Source: Chaenocephalus aceratus (lineage: Eukaryota; Chordata; Actinopteri; Perciformes; Channichthyidae). From it: 64,000 bases of DNA. Below are positions 1-11,158 of this stretch, piece by piece (position 1 is the first letter of the stretch; the number at the start of each line of letters is the position of its first letter). The stretch is taken from contig CM043792.1 in the NCBI GenBank assembly GCA_023974075.1, positions 24,408,514 through 24,472,513 on the forward strand, written 5' to 3'. Below the pieces are notes generated by a model. It worked only from the letters and a program-made list of their open reading frames with translations, did no database searches and had not been told where the DNA came from. Made by a program: the position numbers and the translations under genes.

Positions 1-906
1 TCCTACACCCATGGTGAAAACTAACCTTGGATGATGGGTTAGTAGACTAAAAGCTTTAGGAATCCAAAGTACAACATATAATAAGTACCCTGTATCAAGA
101 TTGATGCAAAACAAGTGATATTTGACATTTTTAGACAGATTTAGCAAAAAAACCCTCTTCTGGGGCCATTTGGGTGGATTTTCCATATCTCTGGCCCCCC
201 TTGTTCGATTTTGACATGTGACATCTCTTTCTGACCGTTAGACCCAATAGAATCCAAGGGAAATCGTCCCGCACACACTCATGTTAAAAAAAAGGTTGCG
301 TCTCATCGCATGCTAGCTTGCAGCAGAGGGGAGAAATATCCTACTCTGATATCAAGCAACGGAAAAGCTGTTTTATTGCTTATGGATTATCAGAACATTT
401 CAAAGGGGACACAGACACATTGGATTAACCTATGGATTAACTACAGCATCGTTTTTATCGTTTTAATGCCATTGAAGACCAGTTTAGACCAGACAAAGAC
501 GAAGGTAAGCCATGTTAGCGTTGTGGGCTACCTAGCGCCACTTGTTTTGATGTACATTTTTGTTGATAACGAGTTTGTATCTTTCAGTGTTGAGGTGGGC
601 ACCGTTAGATTCTGTGTCTCCTTGCGATCATAAATGAACTAGGATAAGTAATAAGGGAGCTAGGAGTTATTATCGGTTCAGTAATAGGTTAGCATTTTTC
701 GCTCAGGGGTCATTTAGATACTTCTTATGAGACTTGTGTTTTGTTTTGGTAAAAATGGTTTATATCGTCAGTTAGCTGAGATTATTCCCGTTAATCTGGT
801 ATAACACATTAATAGGTTCTTAAATATTAAGATCCCCTGAGACACAGTGTCGTGAAAAAGAAAAAGAAAAGTACCCGCTGGCGGGGACCTTGGGGCTTAA
901 CAGGTT
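1..906. repeat. Probable decayed DNA-transposon or other repeat, left edge outside the window
   Basis: No convincing gene is seen. The right boundary near 870-906 (a GC-rich stretch followed by GGCTTAACAGGTTAA) resembles, on the reverse strand, the TTAACCTGTTAA-type termini common in fish MITEs. The matching left end is not in the window, so the family and even the repeat status are inferred. The 107-codon open frame at 310-633 has no recognisable domain and is probably chance. Confidence 0.3.
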
Positions 907-3370
907 AATGATCCCAAATTGGGACATTTCTTCTTTTCAGCAGCATGAAAAAAAGTATTGCACATAATTAGAATACAAAAGAGTAGAAAATAAACAATTA
1001 TACAATATGTACATCTCAAAATAGAAGATAAAACAGAACTAAAAGAGTGAAAATATAAAAGTTGATCTGTAAACTATCTGACAAATAAAACATTGTTGAA
1101 GGGCAACACAATACAGAAGTGGGATATTATTTACATTTAGTGCGCAAGAATAGGGGTTAGGAGTTGCCCTGTGTATTTGACATTAGATTTTTCACTCCAC
1201 TTATTAGTTGATTTCCATACCAGCCTCACTGTGTCAGAGACTATATGAGGTTCATGACCACACATGCTGCAAAAGGTTTGAACAGTTTGGATCCTGACAT
1301 GCACTCAAAAGCCAGAAGGACTCAAACCTTTTTTTGTACACCACTGCCATCTAGTGCTGGCTGTCTCTTCTGTGCACAGGAGATTTGACTTAACTTTACC
1401 CAGTCATGCAGTGCTCCTGTACCCTAATGGTCAACGTCCCCCGGTAATTTTTAGCCAGGAACCTTTGCTGTATGTTGTACCCATCCATTTATTTATTGAG
1501 TCTTTCTTTATGACAAAGCAATACAAAACTTGAAAAAAATACAGTGAATATCAACAGGGTGGCAATGGTTACTTTCCCTTTAACGTAAAGATGGACATCT
1601 TCATAGAAAAATGTATGCAATATGTCAAATCTGAGAACTTAATTTCCTTTATTCTCTTCTCTCGACTGTCCAAATGCCTCACTTTAGTGTATGCAACTGT
1701 GCAAAGAAAAATTTGTATTATTTCTTACTTTACCTATCAGCAAGTATGACGTTATGTCTCTTTAGGCATTGCTATGCTTAGAACAATAGATTCTAAATGT
1801 AATCAAAATCAGGCAGCACTACAATACTTTTGGTACAAGATACTTATTACTCTTTTCTATATCATTATTTCTCATTGCTTTTATATGCATATATCAACGC
1901 CAGTAGACGAAATAACAATGCATTTTAGATTTAGAATAAATAATACACAATTGTATGAAATAGTTAGCTCTTTATTTCTCCTCACTCACAGGTGTTTTAT
2001 CATACATCGTCTTCTTTAAATCAGGATTATTAAACCAAGACTTAGAATGACACACTCCCATATAAACATCCAATTCTTACATTGCACATTGTGTTCTCTG
2101 TTATATGATTAATAAAAAAGAAGACTATCCTCTTCAATCCACATAATTGGGTACAAAAAATATATAGTGCCTCACAACCCATCACATCCGCTCCTCATGT
2201 TGCAGCTGAAAGTCTCTGAGCAGCACAGAGGCGGCAGGCGGTGGACATGCATGCTCCAGAAGAACCCTTACATCAACCCTTTCCAGAAGAAAACTAATTT
2301 TTTGCACAATTTCTCTCAAACAGACATATTTTCTTGATTCTGTTCAAATAAAACCATATCAACCTAAACATGGAGCTTAACAAACATTTAAAATTGTAAG
2401 GCAGCTGGTTTTATTGTTCCTACTTCAGACCTTTTTCCATGAGCAACAAAAGGTGCTTTTTGTTTTAATCAAAATTGTTTATGTTACACATTGTAGATAC
2501 GCCGCTATATTATCTGAAGCTTTTTATGTTTTTTCCAACTATTGTGAATTTGGTAAAGCCAAAAAAGCCATTTCCAGCCTCTGAAATTAGGAATTTTCCT
2601 GCTTCTGTGTTGAATGTATATAATATAAAACTGAATAGTCTGGGACTTACAAAACGAGACATTATAAAGAACATATAAAATAATCGGCAGGTGGATTAAT
2701 AATGACAGTAATGACAGCAGCCCTACAGCTAACAGCTTCTTAAAATGGAAGTAACAAATGTGAATAAAACCAAAGAAAATGTTGCATTGGCAAACTGTGT
2801 TGAAGATTAATATTTAAATCAGTTAATCGTATTAATCGTTATTCATTAATTGTCCAGTCTGTCAAAATGCACAGTTGGAATGTACTTCAATGGCCCGCTT
2901 CAAATGCGGGCCATTAAATAAATCATTTTTTAATGTAAGCTTTTTCTTAAGCATTGTATTTCAAGGTTGTTCTTGATTTGGACAATTAATAAAAAAGTAG
3001 ATGCATTTTGAAATCCTACCTATGAGTGACCTTTGGCTTGCATAAAGACATTTTGATGTGAAGTCATTTGAAGACTATTTGTTGAGTTTTTGACTGTGTT
3101 GGAAGTTGAAATTGATGGTTAATATATCAACAATGCTGTAAACGTTACCCCATCACACCGTCCCTGAGCAACAAACCTAACTTACAGTCTTACAGACCTT
3201 GCATAAAGAGTGAATCATTGTTCATCATTGCTGCTTTTGTATCCCCTCCATCCTTCTCTGCACGGGGCGGCAAAGTGATGTTAGAATAATAAATTGAGGC
3301 TTTGCTGAATATAAACTCTCCTAATATTTATATAAACCTAATGTTCTTTTCTATTGCAACTCTCATTCAG
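907..3370. other. AT-rich gene-poor stretch downstream of gid4
   Basis: I see no supported exon, RNA gene or complete mobile element here. The gid4 3' untranslated region (minus strand) probably runs into the right part of this stretch. The first AATAAA on the minus strand that I notice below the stop codon is at 2410-2415, which would give a 3'UTR of about 1.3 kb, but this is not a firm assignment. Short open frames here are AT-rich and domain-free. Confidence 0.4.
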
Positions 3371-3732
3371 AAGGCAGTTATGTTGAGTGTATCCACTGAA
3401 GGATTTCCATGTCCAACAACAAGGGAAGCACATCATTAAAATAAAACAGACCAAAAATAGGACAAATAGGATAAAAAATAAAATCTGAGGTAAACATGAG
3501 CTCTACAGTGAATCGATCATCCGTCACTGATCTCTGTCTTTCTCTCCTCCTCCAGTGCCCTTTTTCTTTCCGTCCACCATAAGAGTGGACGGACACGTTG
3601 TATTTCCCAGCAGTGCGGAAACGTGTCAGCTCTGATCATGGCACCAAAGGGCTCTCCGTTGTTCCCGTCCTATTTAACCACGGGCGAGCATAAACTGTCC
3701 CCTTCTCGACTCGATACCTGCGTGTGTGTTTG

Positions 3733-6427
3733 TCACCGAAACTCATAAATAGGAATACTGTGCTCTGGAACATTGTTTAGGTTTAGTGACTGATACCTGC
3801 AAAGGGAAGGAGACAAAGAGAAATAAGAGCGATATATACATAAGAAACGTGTGGCGACTGTAGTTCGTAATGTCTGATAGTTACCATTCTGAGCTCCTAT
3901 GGTAATAATACCCCTCGATAGTGGCCGTGGACTTCTGGAAACAGATGTAATAGAAGCCAGCGAATGAGGCACCGCTGATGTCTTTGATAGTGTGGTCTGG
4001 AACTAGAAACTGCTCCTGAGAGAGCAGAAACAAAGAGTGGAGGTTATAGTTCAGAGCGAACACAAGAAGAGAGAGAAAGGTGTGTAAGATGATGGACTAA
4101 CCTTCCACCTCATGAAGACATAATCACTGTTGTCCAGCAACTCATAGTCAAAGTCGTCTGAGTTGAAGCTTTTGGCATAATTATAAAAAGGCTGGAACTT
4201 GCCCTGTAAGAGTTTAAGTACTGGTTAGAGAAACATTATGCTAATACAGCAGCAAATGCCTATCATCCCTTGATACAAACTTAATATTAAAGTTGCAAGG
4301 AGATCTTTTCAAAACAAAATGAGAAAATAAGACATATTTCTATGAAGTGTCAGTGAACTGCAGTGTTTCCCATACATTGATTTATGTGTTGCAGGGCGCC
4401 ACAATTAAATATTGTCCGCCACAAATGGATCTAAAAAAAAAATAATACTATTTTGGGAAGGTGCCGTGCGGTCACTGCGGTGCCCCCACAAATAGAATCA
4501 AATTCTGTGGGAAACACTGAACTGGTTATAAAGAGCTGCAGATTCCAGATGCTTACAGCATTTTGGGTGAATGTAACTTTTACTGTGCCTTTCCCATCAT
4601 ATTGAAGGCTACTCATGTTGTGGTTGCTCAGTAAATGTATACATTCTGCTGTTATGGTGTATATTCATCTGATACAAGCCTCTGAAAACACCCGCAAACA
4701 CAAAACCAATGAATGCACAAATAATGTTGCACCATATTTGTGCTGTTGGTCAATATAAACTTGATTTAAAAAAAAATCTTACTTCATTTGGCATTGATAA
4801 ATAACCAAGCAAAATCCAACAGAAAAAGTAACAACCATTAATTTTAACCCAAATTAAAAGTTAAACTGTACATACCCAGTGCTTTCTGTCAACGTCTTCA
4901 TCAGCGTCCCACTTTCTAGTTAAAAAAGGCCTTTTTCGACTGATGATTTCACCAGCAAAAAACGTTGTGAGAGTGGGATATTCCTGTAACAAAGACAAAA
5001 GGGAAGAGAACATTAATACATTAATTGTAGTTTAATTTGCTTCCAAAGTGTATGCCTGGATATTGTTATCAAAATGCTTAAAAGGGAACTGTTCTGTCAA
5101 GCCATCACTGTGCAACATGAGATTGATTTAGATTTCCAGCATTTCCTGTTTATAAAATGCAAATGTTATGCAGCAGATGAATTAAGAGATACAATTATTT
5201 AGTAGCCATTGTTCACATTCTGGATATCTACATGCACTTGTTCATCTTCAAACATGAAGGAGAATCGTCATCCTTTTGCATGTTGACTTTCTGCATGTAG
5301 TTGTTTGACAGTAAGCAGATGCACTCAGGCAAACACTTAAATAAGATGTGAGTAGATAACAGTTTGTTCTCTCAACCTTTATTTCTCATAAACAACGTAT
5401 CAGTTGAAAATAATGTCTCATTACTACCACACAAATGTTGGCTCCTCGTCTTTCATGCCTCTCTACCACAGCCACTTCACTTCAGGATCCTGTTGACATT
5501 TCCCCCCTCCATATGTTGCGTAATGTCATGGGTATACAGCTGACACAATTACGCTATGGACCTGAAAGAAGAGGTCAAGCCTAGAGGCCTAATATTTGTC
5601 TACCTTCAAATATTTATTACAGTTTAGCCTGCATCAAGCAAGTAGAAACCAGTTCCCACTTGCTTTAACAGTGTGTGCTTATTCTATGACTGAATAAAGG
5701 TCAGTGTTACTACATCTGAGCTATCTCAAAGCTCACCTCAGTCAGCCCCTTGATCTTCAGGTATCCACACAAATAGGAGTCCTCCACAGTCACATGCTGC
5801 AAACAGATTTAGACAAAAAATATGAAAAACAGCAGAAGTGCTCTATACAGAGACATATTGTACAAAGTAGGCATTCAGGCATCATATTTACTTCCAGTAA
5901 GTCTGCAGAAATGGCTGTCAAAGGCAATGCTACTAGGTTCATATGTATACATATTTATGTAGCTAGTTGCAAGAAATGCTAACGTGTTTGGGTAGTAAGA
6001 ATACTACAAAATGGGCAACGATAATGTTAGTTATTGCAAAAAAGTCCAAACTCAAAATGTCACAGTAAAAGCCTTGCCAAATAAACGTGTCAACGTGTCA
6101 GCATTGTATGACAACCATAAAGATCTTACCAAGCTAATATCAGCCAAGTTAGCAACTAGGTGTACAAATATGCTGACTTTGCATATAACCATAAAAACTA
6201 ATGATTTAAAAAAAAAGTGCGTGTCAAAAACACATTACCTGCAAAACAACCTCAACCGCGTAGGAGTTGCCTTTGCTTTTCTGAAAGCCCCGAAACTGTG
6301 AGCCGCTGTACAGCAGCGAGATGGCCACCCCAGGCTGGGAGGTGTTGATCGGGGCAGGAGGAACAAGAGAGGCCGAGGATGTGCAGGCCGAGCCGGGGAT
6401 ACTGCAGCACGCTGCTCGGACAGGCAT
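3733..6427 (-). CDS. gid4: GID4, substrate receptor of the CTLH/GID E3 ubiquitin ligase
   Basis: Six coding exons on the minus strand: 6239-6427, 5737-5796, 4876-4983, 4102-4203, 3885-4015, 3733-3796. Junctions are GT-AG with consistent phases, and the product is 217 aa. It aligns almost end to end with the core of human GID4: [63 protein letters not shown], and a C-terminus ending PIYEFR. In the family this eight-stranded beta barrel binds Pro/N-degrons and hands substrates to the CTLH ligase in cytosol and nucleus. I chose the start at MPVRAACC because human GID4 has a matching internal MPVRTE and, as I recall, other fish GID4 proteins start there. An in-frame ATG at 6530-6532 would add 35 residues with a hydrophobic stretch. 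Human GID4 is longer at the N-terminus. Its tandem neighbour drc3 begins its 3' end about 640 bp upstream. Confidence 0.95.
4361..4519. mobile_element. Short hAT-like MITE in gid4 intron 3
   Basis: A 159-bp element bounded by inverted repeats that start CAGTGTTTCCCA on both strands. The reverse complement of the right end reads CAGTGTTTCCCACAG. The interior has no coding capacity. CAGTG-type termini are typical of hAT non-autonomous elements, but the flanks do not give a clean 8-bp target duplication (AACTG is shared with an offset), so the family is inferred. Confidence 0.6.
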
Positions 6428-7067
6428 GATGAGCGCTAAAGTGTCACCGTCAGCAACCGTCATGAACTTTATGACTGAGCACACCACGGCTGCACAGAGA
6501 AAGAGTCCTGACAGAGGGGCTGCCAGCTGCACAAAACCCCAAACTTTGTCTCAATTTTTGAAGCTGTCCATGGACTGTCTACGGAGGAGGGATACTGCAA
6601 CGTTTCACTCCAGAATCCAGCTTTCTTGAATTTCATTGGCTGGAATCTGGTACTCGACTGGAGCAACAGTCTTATTGGATAACATCACGAGGTGCATTCT
6701 GGGAGTTGTAGGATATTTCATACTACACTACAAACACAAGTGAGTAACAAGTTAACAACCTATGGTAACAACCCAATTTTTTTTATCCAACATTCCACAA
6801 GTCTGGATACAAATACATATGTATTTAGTTTGTGTTATACATACTAAATATGACAACACAGAGCATAAAATAAGATAACAGGATTTTCCCTCATCTTTTG
6901 GTCACATTCTTATTTTTCACACTACTTATTTTTTTAAAAGCCTTAGAAAACATTTTATTTAACCACACATGTTTGAATCATTAAATATAACTCATTTTTA
7001 TTCAGAATTTCCAAGTTTGTAATATTTTGTTTGTTTGTGTAACCAAGTAGATACTACTGAAATGATG
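6428..7067. other. gid4 promoter / drc3 3' end intergenic stretch
   Basis: This 640-bp gap separates two minus-strand genes. The left part must hold the gid4 5'UTR and promoter, though I see no clear TATA box. The right part holds the drc3 3'UTR: reverse-strand AATAAA at 6997-7002, 66 nt below the drc3 stop, and another at 6954-6959. In human, ATPAF2 sits between these genes; nothing resembling it is present. Confidence 0.6.
6997..7002 (-). terminator. drc3 polyadenylation signal (AATAAA)
   Basis: The reverse complement of tttatt gives AATAAA 66 nt beyond the drc3 stop codon. A second copy lies at 6954-6959. The position fits a short 3'UTR; use of either site is inferred. Confidence 0.45.
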
Positions 7068-7949
7068 CTACTGAAACTCCTCCAGCTGCACCATCAGATG
7101 GTCCATATATCTGTGGAGGTCTTTGATTCGCATGCGATTCTCCTTAAGGTCTTTGTCTTGAATCTGAAATAACACATAAAGCAAAAAAGCAAAACAATAA
7201 CAAGACTGTGAGATAAAAGGGAGAGGTTTGTCATCCAGATGAAAATAAAAATGGGCTGTTTGTTTTAATGTAAATTCAACTCTTTACCCCTTTAATGAGG
7301 GCCACTTTCCAGGAATTGGCACGTGAAACCAACTGAGTCTCTCGGTCATTGATCTTCATCAGGTGGTTATCGTGGCCGGTTGCCAGTGCATCCATCACTG
7401 TCTCTTTGTCTGTAAACAGCTGCACACAGAGAACACAGGGGAGACAGTGACATTGGTGATAGTCCATGTTCTCTGACTCATTCAGGTTAATCTTTTGTCA
7501 TCTTATCAGGGGAATCTATTCAAATGAGAATGTTCTTTCTCCTACTATATTTGCAATATCATATTTCTTTGCATATATATATGCTAAATTACATGTGCTA
7601 AATACACAGCATCTTCAACATAATGACAATATTTTTTAATTTTGTGGGTGTTTTTTTCTTTTTCACAGTTCTGTTTAAGATTCATCAGAGCACAACTGAG
7701 AGATACAACTATTTTTTACAACAGTTCAAATAATTCTATATTCTATCGTAAAAAAGGATAAAACTCACAATTCTAACATCATCTGGCAAGAATTCATCCA
7801 GGTTGTCCTTGCTGGCGTCGTCCAGAAGTGCTAAAGCAGACACTCGCACCTTCCCATTATAATCATCCTCAAGATCTCGACATTGCGCAAATGTATGACT
7901 ATGTCAAGGAAAGTCTAAATTGGATTGACGATCCTTTTACCATAACTGT

Positions 7950-7998
<49 letters not shown>

Positions 7999-8504
7999 TG
8001 TGTGCAGACATGTGCACAGACATTTAGACATAATTGATTTTCTGTCAACAAAAAGCGGTTAATTGCTATGCAAACCAGATTTGATTATTTTACAATCGGA
8101 CCTGGAGCAAGTTTCTTCCCTAATGCAGGGAAAACATTATCTCAATAGCTTGACCCTGGGAACAGATGTGTTATTGGAAATTATTCAAATCTCATGAGCT
8201 GATGCACAGTCAGAAAGGATATGTCCCCTGGACCATTTCAGTGAAGTAGCCAACCATCTCCGAGATGTTGATGTCCAACCTTTTGGTGATATCCTGAAAT
8301 AAATAGAAGGCTTCATTACAAAGAAGAATTATAAATAAAAATAGCACACATTTTTGGACATATGGGAGATAGCTAAATAATTGAATCTATATATATCCAA
8401 TCTACTATAAACTAGGCAACTGAACGTGTCACCTTAGACTTCAAACGTATATACACAGTGCAGTTTTATGAATAAATGAATAAGATACACAATGTATAGA
8501 ATGT

Positions 8505-8594
<90 letters not shown>

Positions 8595-10485
8595 TGACCT
8601 CCAGCTGGCTGACCATCTGAAACTCCAGCGTCATGAGGCCTTTACAGAGTTGGTTGATTTCATCATTGCACTGGTTGATCTTGACCTTCAGTAATTCTCT
8701 GTCTGATAACTTCCGCATGTCCACTGTCCTCTAGAAAGAAAAACAAGAAAAACATCCTTATATTGGTTGCTAAAAGCTGCTTTACTGGTCCATCTAAATA
8801 CGGCACAGTACAGTCTGGTCCTAACACCTTACCTCTTTGTGTTGCTGCTCGAAGTTTGCCAATATGTGCAATGCTTTCTGCTGATATTCAATCACAGTCT
8901 CATTCTGACCAGTGAAAAAGCAGTTCACTTCTTTGTCTCTTCGTTTATGTTCAGTCAAGCCTGTTTCAAATATTTGCTTGCACAGATCCCCCATTTGTTT
9001 CTCAAATGTACGGGTATGGTTAAGGAATTCAAGGTCTTTTTTCCTGTGATTACATAACAAATTATTATTATTAAATTTGGTTTAAAAGGATATATTAGAA
9101 GCAGATCAGTGATTTCAGGCACGCGGTGCAGTTTATCTGCCTCTTGGTCATCGTTGAACATGCACTTAAACAGGTCAGAGCCATTCAGGAACTCCACAAA
9201 GGCATCCTATCAGGAACATCATTTTTACAAAGTAAGTTTAAGAAATATGAGAGCTCAGTGGAATATAATGTTGATGATAACCACATGTCAGCTTCACTTT
9301 ACAGTGTGTAATTTGGCTTCAGTCTCCTTGTGTTGCTCAGCTTTTTCAGCTTTTTGCTTGAGCAGCTCCTCACATTTCATCTCCTCGAGGACATAGCGGT
9401 GTTTGATAGATGCTTCTTTCTTCTGTACATAGACACACAAGACATAGACACACATTAAGTTACACAATATCATCACAACAAAATGTAAATAGCCATGTGG
9501 AATTTTCACACAACCTAAGACAGACTAATGTTTTATTAAAAACACGGCACTTATACTTACTGTATTTTCGTCAAGTAAAGTGTAATCTAGGAACTTCAAG
9601 TCTGGAAAGAAGGCTGCGATGAACAATGTGTAATCGCCTTCCTTACTGCAAGGGTTTCCAAATAGGGTGATGTTGAACAGGTTCTTGAACTTCCTGAGAT
9701 AGAGCACCTTTGAAATGCATTCAAATTGTATGAGATTATGTTATTTTATATTATGAAACAAAGTAAAAATCTTATATTAATCTTGCAATATAAATGTAGC
9801 ATTTTACACATAATATGTGACAGATTTATACAAGAAAATGTTGTCTTACGATGTCCAACTCTCCAAGGAGGTTGTTCGCAATGGAGAAATGAGTGAGTCT
9901 CTCAAGTGTTTCCATGTTTTCGAGAACAGAGATTTTGTTGTCGGACAAATTCAGCACTTCAAGCTTCTGCAAGGACTCCAGACCTTCAATTAGTTCTATG
10001 CCGTTGAATGACAGATCTAAAAGACATATTTGGAGTAAATGTCATTATTACTCAAAGTTACTTGGCTCATATTTTAAGACAACATCTTTGATAAAGCCTG
10101 CACAATCATTTAAAGAAAGCATAGCAAAACATAAAAAACAAAACTTAATTTACCAAGCCATGTCAGATTGATCAGATGATCCAGACCCTCAATGTTTTCA
10201 ATGAGGTTGTTATTCAGATTGAGTCTGGCCAAGGATGTGAATTCCCATAAGTGGTCAATCCTCAGGATGTCTGTGAACAAACAACCTTCAAATACCTGGA
10301 ATCCAAATCACAGTGATAAACCACATTTTATTTTACTTACTTCTGAATTCCAGACATAGTTTAAGGATTTCATCGAGCTGGGTTCCCTCGGCATTGGCAA
10401 TGCCCTGACCTTTATCTTTGGGTTCTTGCTCCAATATTGCCCGCTGCAGCAAATCCTCATTCATCAACATACCACGACTCATCAT
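7068..10485 (-). CDS. drc3: DRC3 (LRRC48), nexin-dynein regulatory complex subunit
   Basis: Twelve coding exons: 10341-10485, 10154-10270, 9850-10016, 9561-9707, 9303-9422, 9094-9206, 8833-9007, 8599-8730, 8223-8293, 7769-7892, 7288-7419, 7068-7163. Together they are 1539 nt, encoding 512 aa. The N-terminal half has leucine-rich repeats (LNLNNNLIENIEGLDHL; LEVLNLSDNKIS) capped by LFGNPCSKEGDY. The C-terminal half is a charged coiled coil (MLNEDLL at the start; MVGYFTEMVQ, AQCRDLEDDY, DKETVMDALATGHDNHLMKI later). Both match human DRC3 at similar length. DRC3 is a structural subunit of the axonemal N-DRC linking outer doublets and regulating dynein in motile cilia and flagella. Ten introns are GT-AG; the sixth (9008-9093) and ninth (7893-8222) are AT-AC introns with U12 signals. 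A second in-frame ATG lies one codon after the chosen start. The gene is divergent from tom1l2. Confidence 0.94.
7893..8222 (-). other. U12-type AT-AC intron (drc3 intron 9)
   Basis: On the minus strand the intron begins ATATCCTTT, the canonical minor-spliceosome AT-AC donor. Its branch site is TTCCTTGAC at 7911-7903, with the branch A at 7904, 11 nt from a terminal AC. No alternative GT-AG pair keeps the frame that I can see. Joining AC with A gives GTFAQCRDLED, which aligns without a gap to the human DRC3 stretch VQSLMAQCRDLEN. The intron is 330 nt and contains a (GT/CA)n tract at about 7948-8004. Confidence 0.9.
8507..8591. repeat. (CA)n microsatellite next to the drc3 exon 8 donor
   Basis: About 85 bp of CA dinucleotides. 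On the coding (minus) strand this is a UG repeat starting within 10 nt of the exon 8 donor GTCAGT. Confidence 0.95.
9008..9093 (-). other. U12-type AT-AC intron, only 86 nt (drc3 intron 6)
   Basis: On the minus strand it starts ATATCCTTT, carries the branch motif TTCCTTAAC at 9027-9019 (branch A at 9020), and ends AC 12 nt later. Removal joins AT with A and produces EITDLLLIFEKQMGDLCKQ, which aligns gap-free with human DRC3 around GELLETYKDKF. There is an AG at the CACAGG within the intron, but using it would break the frame and no GT donor matches it. Confidence 0.9.
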
Positions 10486-11158
10486 CCTTGTAGGGTACTA
10501 TTTACTTCACTCCCACTGCTCAAAGGAGAAAGTAGATTGTATTTTGTAGATTTAAATGAGTTTACCAGACAAACATCATAGCCAACATTAGCCAACAAAA
10601 AAAAACTAGTAAGAAAAACTGCAAAAGTATTTTAAATACAACAATCTATGCAATATTACCTAATTTAGCTAGATAAACTCTAACTTCTTGCCGCTGTTGT
10701 TTACACACTGTTACATAGCAACCGGCTGAACCTAAGCTGCGTTCAAGTATGTTCCAAAAATGCTGTAAAAATAAACGCTCAACTCCGAACATTATTGCTT
10801 TTCTTATGAATGAATATAATAACAACACACATTAAAATAATGGTGCCCACGATGAAACTAAGACTTGGTGCAACGTAGGTTTCTGTTTTTTTATCGTTCT
10901 TTTTTTCAACTACAATCAAGTAAATACCCAGTGAATCACCCTGATGTACATTTAAATACATGTTTATATGGTGGTTAACATTTATACAACTGTTTGTTGA
11001 ACATAGCTTTCGTTGCTAAATATAAGTGACGTTGATTCCAGCCATACGCCTTGAGCTTTCAGTTTTTGTGTCCAATAGCATTCCTCTGTGGGCGGGACTT
11101 AGTACAGCCTCGGGGCCTCAGCCTCTTGTCAATCCCAAACGGATTGTTTGTTGTCAAA
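10486..11158. promoter_or_regulatory. Divergent drc3 / tom1l2 promoter region
   Basis: The two coding starts are 673 bp apart and divergent, as in human. Seen here: GTTACATAGCAAC at 10710-10722, about 225 bp upstream of the drc3 ATG and similar to RFX X-box half-sites found at ciliary genes; CCAAT at 11072-11076; and a GC box GGGCGGG at 11090-11096, close to the tom1l2 start. No TATA box is evident near either start. Promoter activity is inferred from position and motifs. Confidence 0.6.

Noticed and set aside
2161..2320. GC-richer stretch with coding-like composition on either strand, considered as an exon of the next syntenic gene (DRG2 in human)
   Set aside because: Neither strand gives a recognisable DRG2 or other protein segment, and there are no convincing splice sites.
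9040..9093. A GC-AG or GT-AG solution for drc3 intron 6
   Set aside because: The only GT in the short interval is too close to the AG, the candidate GC donor is non-consensus, and the resulting frames break the alignment; the AT-AC solution is exact.
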